This document shows positions 60,101-64,000 of a DNA stretch of 64,000 nucleotides, one piece after another (the stretch's first letter is position 1; every line of letters begins with the position of its first letter). The position numbers and the translations under genes were made by a program. The stretch comes from [Phialemoniopsis] sp. UDSM-2020 (Eukaryota > Ascomycota > Sordariomycetes > Thyridiales > Thyridiaceae), in assembly GCA_018873225.1 (NCBI GenBank), contig JAEILZ010000004.1, forward strand, positions 1,178,001 through 1,242,000. The letters run 5' to 3'. The notes beneath the pieces are model-generated. The model ran no database searches and was not told the DNA's origin. It saw nothing but the letters and a program-made list of their open reading frames with translations.

Positions 60101-61532
60101 CGCGGGTACCCGGAGCCCCATGTAGCGGCCGAGATCTTCAGCAGATTCATCCGAAACCCGACTACCGACTTTGAATGGGAGCCTCAACCTATCCCGGATG
60201 ACATCTTTGATGTGTACCTGAGCTCTCAGATCGCACCACCGGCAACCCAGGAGCAGATGCTTCGACCAGAGCCAGAGACCATGCGCGGCAATAGCCGTAA
60301 GCGGTTGCTCGTAAGTCAATACACACATCTATCGACACATTGATCATACTAACCTACAGTAGGACGAGAACGACGTCGCCGAGGGAACACCCAAACGTGT
60401 GCGAATGAGCGAGTCAGCCGATCGTGCCGGCTTCAAGTCGCCTGTGCACCTCAGCGAAGCCCTCCAAGCAGCTCTTGGCGGCTCCCTGTCCGTCAAGGGA
60501 CAGACCGTAGAGATCTCTGTCGATCAGCTGGAAGCCATGGCTACCAAGGTACGCTGGCGAGTCCAAACATGGAGATACCCTAATACGTAGCTAACAGTCA
60601 TCCAGATCGAGCAACTACAGACCCGCCTGCAAGACAAGGAGGTGTTTGAGGAGCAACTGCGCGGCAAGATACGGAGCCTAGACGACCAGGTCAAGCTGCA
60701 CGAGAAGACGGTGCGCAAGATCCAGCCAAGGTACATGCAGGCGATGCGCGACCGCGGCACCTTTGAGATCGAGCGAGACGCGGCTCTCAAAAAGGCACAG
60801 GCCGCCGACGCCAAGATCGAGGCCGGCAAGGCCACCATCGCCAAGCTTAAAGAGGACGTCTCGGGTCTCGAGTCCAAGCTCAAGGACGCCAACAAGGCCC
60901 TCGCCGCCTCCGACAACCCAGACCTATCCCGCCTCGCCGCGCAAGACGAACAACTCGCGCAGGCGCAGCAGCGCATCGACGCCCTCGAGCGCAAAGCCGC
61001 CTCGGCGCAAAAGGACGCCGACTACGCGCGGACCGTCTACCAGGAAGCTTCCAACCGGGCGGCCGAGCTCGCGTCGGAGAACCACGCCCTCGAGGCCCGC
61101 GTCAGGGAGCTCGAGCAGCGCGCCGCCGAGAACTTGTTACAAGTGCACGCCACGCACGCCAAGGGCGAGGCCAACGGCTTCCGCGCGCTCTGGCTCGAGC
61201 AGCAGGCCATCGCCCGCGAGCGCGAACGCGACCTCGAGCGCGCGCGCGAGGAGCTTAGGGTCCTGCGCAATGGCCGCAGGGAGACGCGCGGGTCGAGCGT
61301 GCCGCGTAGCCCGCGGCTCGGCATGATGAGCCCGCGCACGTTGCCCCGCGCCGGGGCGCTGCCGTCTAGTAGGGGCACGAGCCCCGTGCCGTACGAGGGC
61401 GGCGCCGGTGGTCCTGGCGGTGGTGTTGGCGGGGGTCCGCCGCCGATGGGTGGTGGTCAGGGGCCGATGCCCGGGATGACTTATTTTAGCCAGCCTTCTG
61501 GGAACGGGCGGTGGGGTCACCTGCGGGATTGA
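57150..61532 (+). CDS. Chromodomain protein with Hda2/3-like domain and coiled coil
   Basis: Probable chromatin-bound subunit of a class II histone deacetylase complex. Exons 57150-57377, 57440-60310, 60363-60548 and 60606-61532 give 1403 residues. A chromodomain spans about 39-92 with aromatic-cage candidates (WFAIKDIVGERY, LWYKVDWAD, ITGEKYDPTW type), and an intron splits its end (TW-IPAEDANEEAIEDWE). A long Ser/Gln-rich disordered part follows (about 110-700) with many SQ dipeptides. Residues about 720-1005 resemble the Hda2/Hda3 domain (VITLPLAANLRPQYLEKI, FVYELLDGLRDLPLQVLFL, PSDVDLVIGFD). Residues 1096-1310 form a coiled coil, and the tail is Gly/Pro-rich. Yeast Hda3 has the last two parts without a chromodomain. 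Neurospora CDP-2 in the HP1-HDA1 complex (HCHC) is a chromodomain protein and a candidate relative; I am not sure of that orthology. Confidence 0.8.
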
Positions 61533-62235
61533 ACGGGGGTAATGAGAGTGGTCGTTGTGTGATGATCTGTTGGGCGTGGTTCTTGATGCTGGTGGTGTGA
61601 GTACGGGAGTGACGGGGGAAGCTGTGTGACAACATCTGGAGTTTTGCTTTTTTCCTGCTGTTTGCCGGGTGTTCTGTGGTGCATACCATATACCATGCAT
61701 GCGTCTTGTTACCTTACTACATAGTTATGTGCGTCGTGTGACGGAACATGAGCCGATGCCGATGTCCGTGAAATGAATAGAGAGGTCTTGGTCGATAAAC
61801 CAATAGCAACGCGAGGTCAAATGTGTCATGTATCGAGCACTCGTACCAGGTCCCGCCCCCTTGGAGCTGTCTTGTGTATCGAGAAAATCGTACCATGATG
61901 AGAGGAGCAGCCAAACGGATAAAGTGAATCTCGGATGATGTCCAAGAGGATGGATTAACTACTCTCTCTGCCTCTGCTCTCTCTTTCTCTTCTTACATTG
62001 CCCAGTGCAGCCCTACATCCCGTCCATACTGGTATCGCATCAACTACAACAACAACAACCTCCGCCAATGTCCCAGAGTTTGCTTTTCATATAGTTTTGA
62101 AAAAATGTACAAGTCCAGCTTTCCCGGCCGACGACGGCGAGTGCTCTATGCCGGGAGGGAAAAAAAAGCTGGTCGCAGTCTGCCCTTGCACGGATCGCAG
62201 GAAAGGTCTTCTCGGAAAACTCTCTTTCGCTGGAT
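61533..62235. other. Convergent spacer
   Basis: 703 bp between the chromodomain gene and COX6 3' ends. Nothing supported beyond 3' UTR sequence. Confidence 0.45.
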
Positions 62236-63078
62236 TTACTGCTGCTTCTCCTCGGGGAACAGCTCCTCCTTGAGGAGGATGCCCAGCTCCTCCCGCATGG
62301 GCTTGAGCTCCGCAAGGTATTGCTCGTACTGGCCCTTGTTTTCGACCTTGGCCTTGATGCCTGTGACGGTGTGACTGCGTGTTAGCTTACTCGACCCAGG
62401 TATAGCTCGACGGGAAACGTCGAGGCACTCGAAGAGGGATATATATGCAACGTACCCTCAAAGACACGGACGGCGGTGGGGTAGTCGTTCACCCGGCGGG
62501 CGGCTTTTAGCGCAGCGACGAGAACGGAAGGGGAGGGGACGAGATCGTAGGCGAAGGCGTTGTTGAGGTTGCGCTGTGGTGGTGCGTCGACGTCAGTCCA
62601 GCTGGTTCTTATCATGGCCTTTCTGTCCAAGAACACCCGCCGTCATAACCTCGGGTGGGTCCACCACATCAACCACGTACCTGGAGCTCGAAAACATCCT
62701 GAACACCGTCAAACTCCTTCTCGTACCTGCACAAAAGAGCTTCCATTAGCCAATTGGGTTCCCAAATGAGGTCATGCTGCCCATTGAAGCTATATTGGTG
62801 GTCGCGACGGGGGCCAATGGATCGAGGGGGAACCGGGTCACGCCATGATGACTCGGGTGCAGTTTGGAGGTTTCGTACCGGGCGGAGAATTCCTCGAAGG
62901 TCTCCTCGCCGTGGTCGGAGCGGAGGCGAGCAGAGGTGCTGAAGGTAGGAGCGGCAATGACACCGGGCAGGATCATGGCGGCGCGGGCAGACAGAGGCTG
63001 GGCGGTGCGCAGGGTGTTGGCGCGGAAGAAGGTGGTGGCAGGGCCGCGGGCGGCGACTCGGAGGAGGGAGGCGGACAT
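62236..63078 (-). CDS. COX6: Cytochrome c oxidase subunit VI (COX6; animal COX5A)
   Basis: Nuclear-encoded subunit of respiratory complex IV on the matrix side of the inner mitochondrial membrane. Exons 63078-62879, 62726-62681, 62573-62456 and 62360-62236 give 162 residues. The first 45 or so (MSASLLRVAARGPATTFFRA...) are basic, hydroxylated and free of acidic residues, a mitochondrial presequence. The mature part shows EETFEEFSARYEKEFD across the first splice, VFELQRNLNNAFAYDLVPSP across the second, and KAARRVNDYPTAVRVFEGIK across the third. All joins recover the conserved Cox6 sequence without gaps, so the model is firm. An ATG 25 codons upstream in the same frame would add a hydrophobic stretch that does not suit a presequence. 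Intact. Confidence 0.95.
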
Positions 63079-64000
63079 TGCGGCGGTTGTGCGTCGGTAG
63101 AGGGGGAAACAAGGACAAAAGGTAAGGAGCAGGAGCAGCGGAGAGCCAGACAAAAGAGATTGAGGTTGTTGTGTGTGTGTGAAGTCGTGAGACGGGCTCC
63201 TTGGGTGAAGCTTTGATTTGGGTAGGGAAGTTTGGAATCGAATGATCTCTCGGCTACGAATTTCTCTGCCTTAGTAACCTAGGAATTCCGGCTGGCTGGC
63301 TGGCTGGCTTGGACTTGACTGGCTGGCCTGCAGCGATTTGCGTGAAAATAATTGGCTGCCTTTCCGCCTGAGGCACCCGGGCCCCAGCAAGACCAGCACC
63401 CAGTCCAAATCTCAACCAATGAGAAGCTTTGCTTTTTCAATTCGACACTAGAGCCATTACAGGCCACGCTTTATCCCTTTCTGAGAAGGCAATGAGGGAT
63501 GGATTAACAGCATGGCAAAACAACGTGATGTGTTGGATACATGCAACTGAGGAGGATCTAGTGTGTGTTTGTTTGAAGCTAGGTGTAACTTCAAGATATC
63601 AATTGAGCAACATAGTTTGTTGCTGCAATTCGATCTTTCCATGGAGTCTTTAAATTCATGTACCTAATCAAATAATGAGAGAATTCAAGAAAAAAGGAAC
63701 CTAGGCTTCTGTACAAGCTCCGAGTCCCGAGGCCCAGGTTCTCAAAGGGACACCTGGTACGGTACTCCGTACTTTTTCCCTGAATACCAGGGCGGCGTCT
63801 GTGGGGGGAAGTGTACTGCTACCTATCAGCCAACTGCGTCACTCTGCCCAATCATTCTACACTCATTCACGTGCATTGCATCCATTAAGGTGCATCCGCT
63901 TGGAGAATGAGGAAGGCCAAGAATGGTTATACAGTGTATCTCCAAAGATCCGTACACGACTTTGTGCATAGACAGGGATGGCTAACAGTCTGCTTCACAA
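63079..64000. other. Upstream region of COX6 to window end
   Basis: 922 bp with the COX6 promoter. It contains five copies of GGCT (63290-63309). No other gene is seen before the window ends. Confidence 0.45.
63290..63309 (+). repeat. (GGCT)5 microsatellite
   Basis: Five perfect tandem GGCT units, with further GGCT-like units nearby to 63325, about 210 bp upstream of the COX6 start. A short tandem repeat, likely variable between strains. Confidence 0.85.

Overview
This window reads as nuclear DNA of a filamentous ascomycete (Pezizomycotina, most likely a Sordariomycete). The evidence is GC-rich coding exons, introns mostly 50-150 nt long with GT..AG ends and CTRAY-like branch points, a fungal NACHT-ankyrin NLR, a Zn2Cys6 regulator, a NmrA-type regulator, and fungal forms of Lys2, Yor1, Csi2 and Cox6. 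The species assignment is an inference from gene content; no rRNA, tRNA or organelle sequence was found.

Layout. 0.3-5.5 kb: ERG2 (sterol C-8 isomerase) and LYS2 (alpha-aminoadipate reductase), both plus strand. 6.0-9.3 kb: an NLR-type protein with an esterase-like N-terminus, a NACHT domain and ankyrin repeats. 11.6-16.2 kb: a Yor1/MRP-type ABC transporter. 16.6-19.1 kb, minus strand: a poorly supported hypothetical gene that may be a remnant, then a CSI2-like single-pass membrane protein. 21.0-21.9 kb: FCF1 (SSU processome PIN-domain protein). 23.3-24.7 kb: NmrA/NMR1-type nitrogen regulator, minus strand, with an unusually long (6.9 kb) gene-free upstream region. 31.5-37.2 kb, minus strand: a Zn2Cys6 transcription factor and a PTR2 peptide transporter. 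39.8-40.3 kb: a small hypothetical ORF. 40.6-42.8 kb, minus: INO80 subunit IES1. 43.7-45.1 kb, plus: a 2OG-Fe(II) oxygenase. 46.4-48.6 kb, minus: DED1 DEAD-box helicase. 51.0-51.8 kb, minus: proteasome beta-4 (PRE1). 52.7-55.8 kb, minus: Ulp2-type SUMO protease. 57.1-61.5 kb, plus: a chromodomain protein with an Hda2/3-like domain and coiled coil. 62.2-63.1 kb, minus: cytochrome c oxidase subunit VI (COX6).

How the genes relate. Most are housekeeping genes with no shared pathway: sterol and lysine synthesis, ribosome biogenesis, translation initiation, proteasome, respiration. Two themes recur. One is nitrogen and peptide supply: LYS2 with a Gcn4/CPC1-type site, NmrA and PTR2. The other is chromatin: IES1, the Ulp2-like protease and the chromo/Hda2-3 protein, the last two divergently transcribed. 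No biosynthetic cluster, CRISPR array, intact transposon or phage was seen.

The most unusual things are structural: an apparent 1-nt exon in PTR2, a PRE1 start codon split by an intron, an in-frame TAG followed by 101 further open codons at the end of ULP2, an esterase-like NLR head lacking its expected nucleophilic serine, a Lys2 without the N-terminal domain known from yeast, and a compact 12-bp-armed inverted-repeat element at 20.5 kb. Exon coordinates were placed by hand from splice consensus and reading frame and have not been tested against transcripts.
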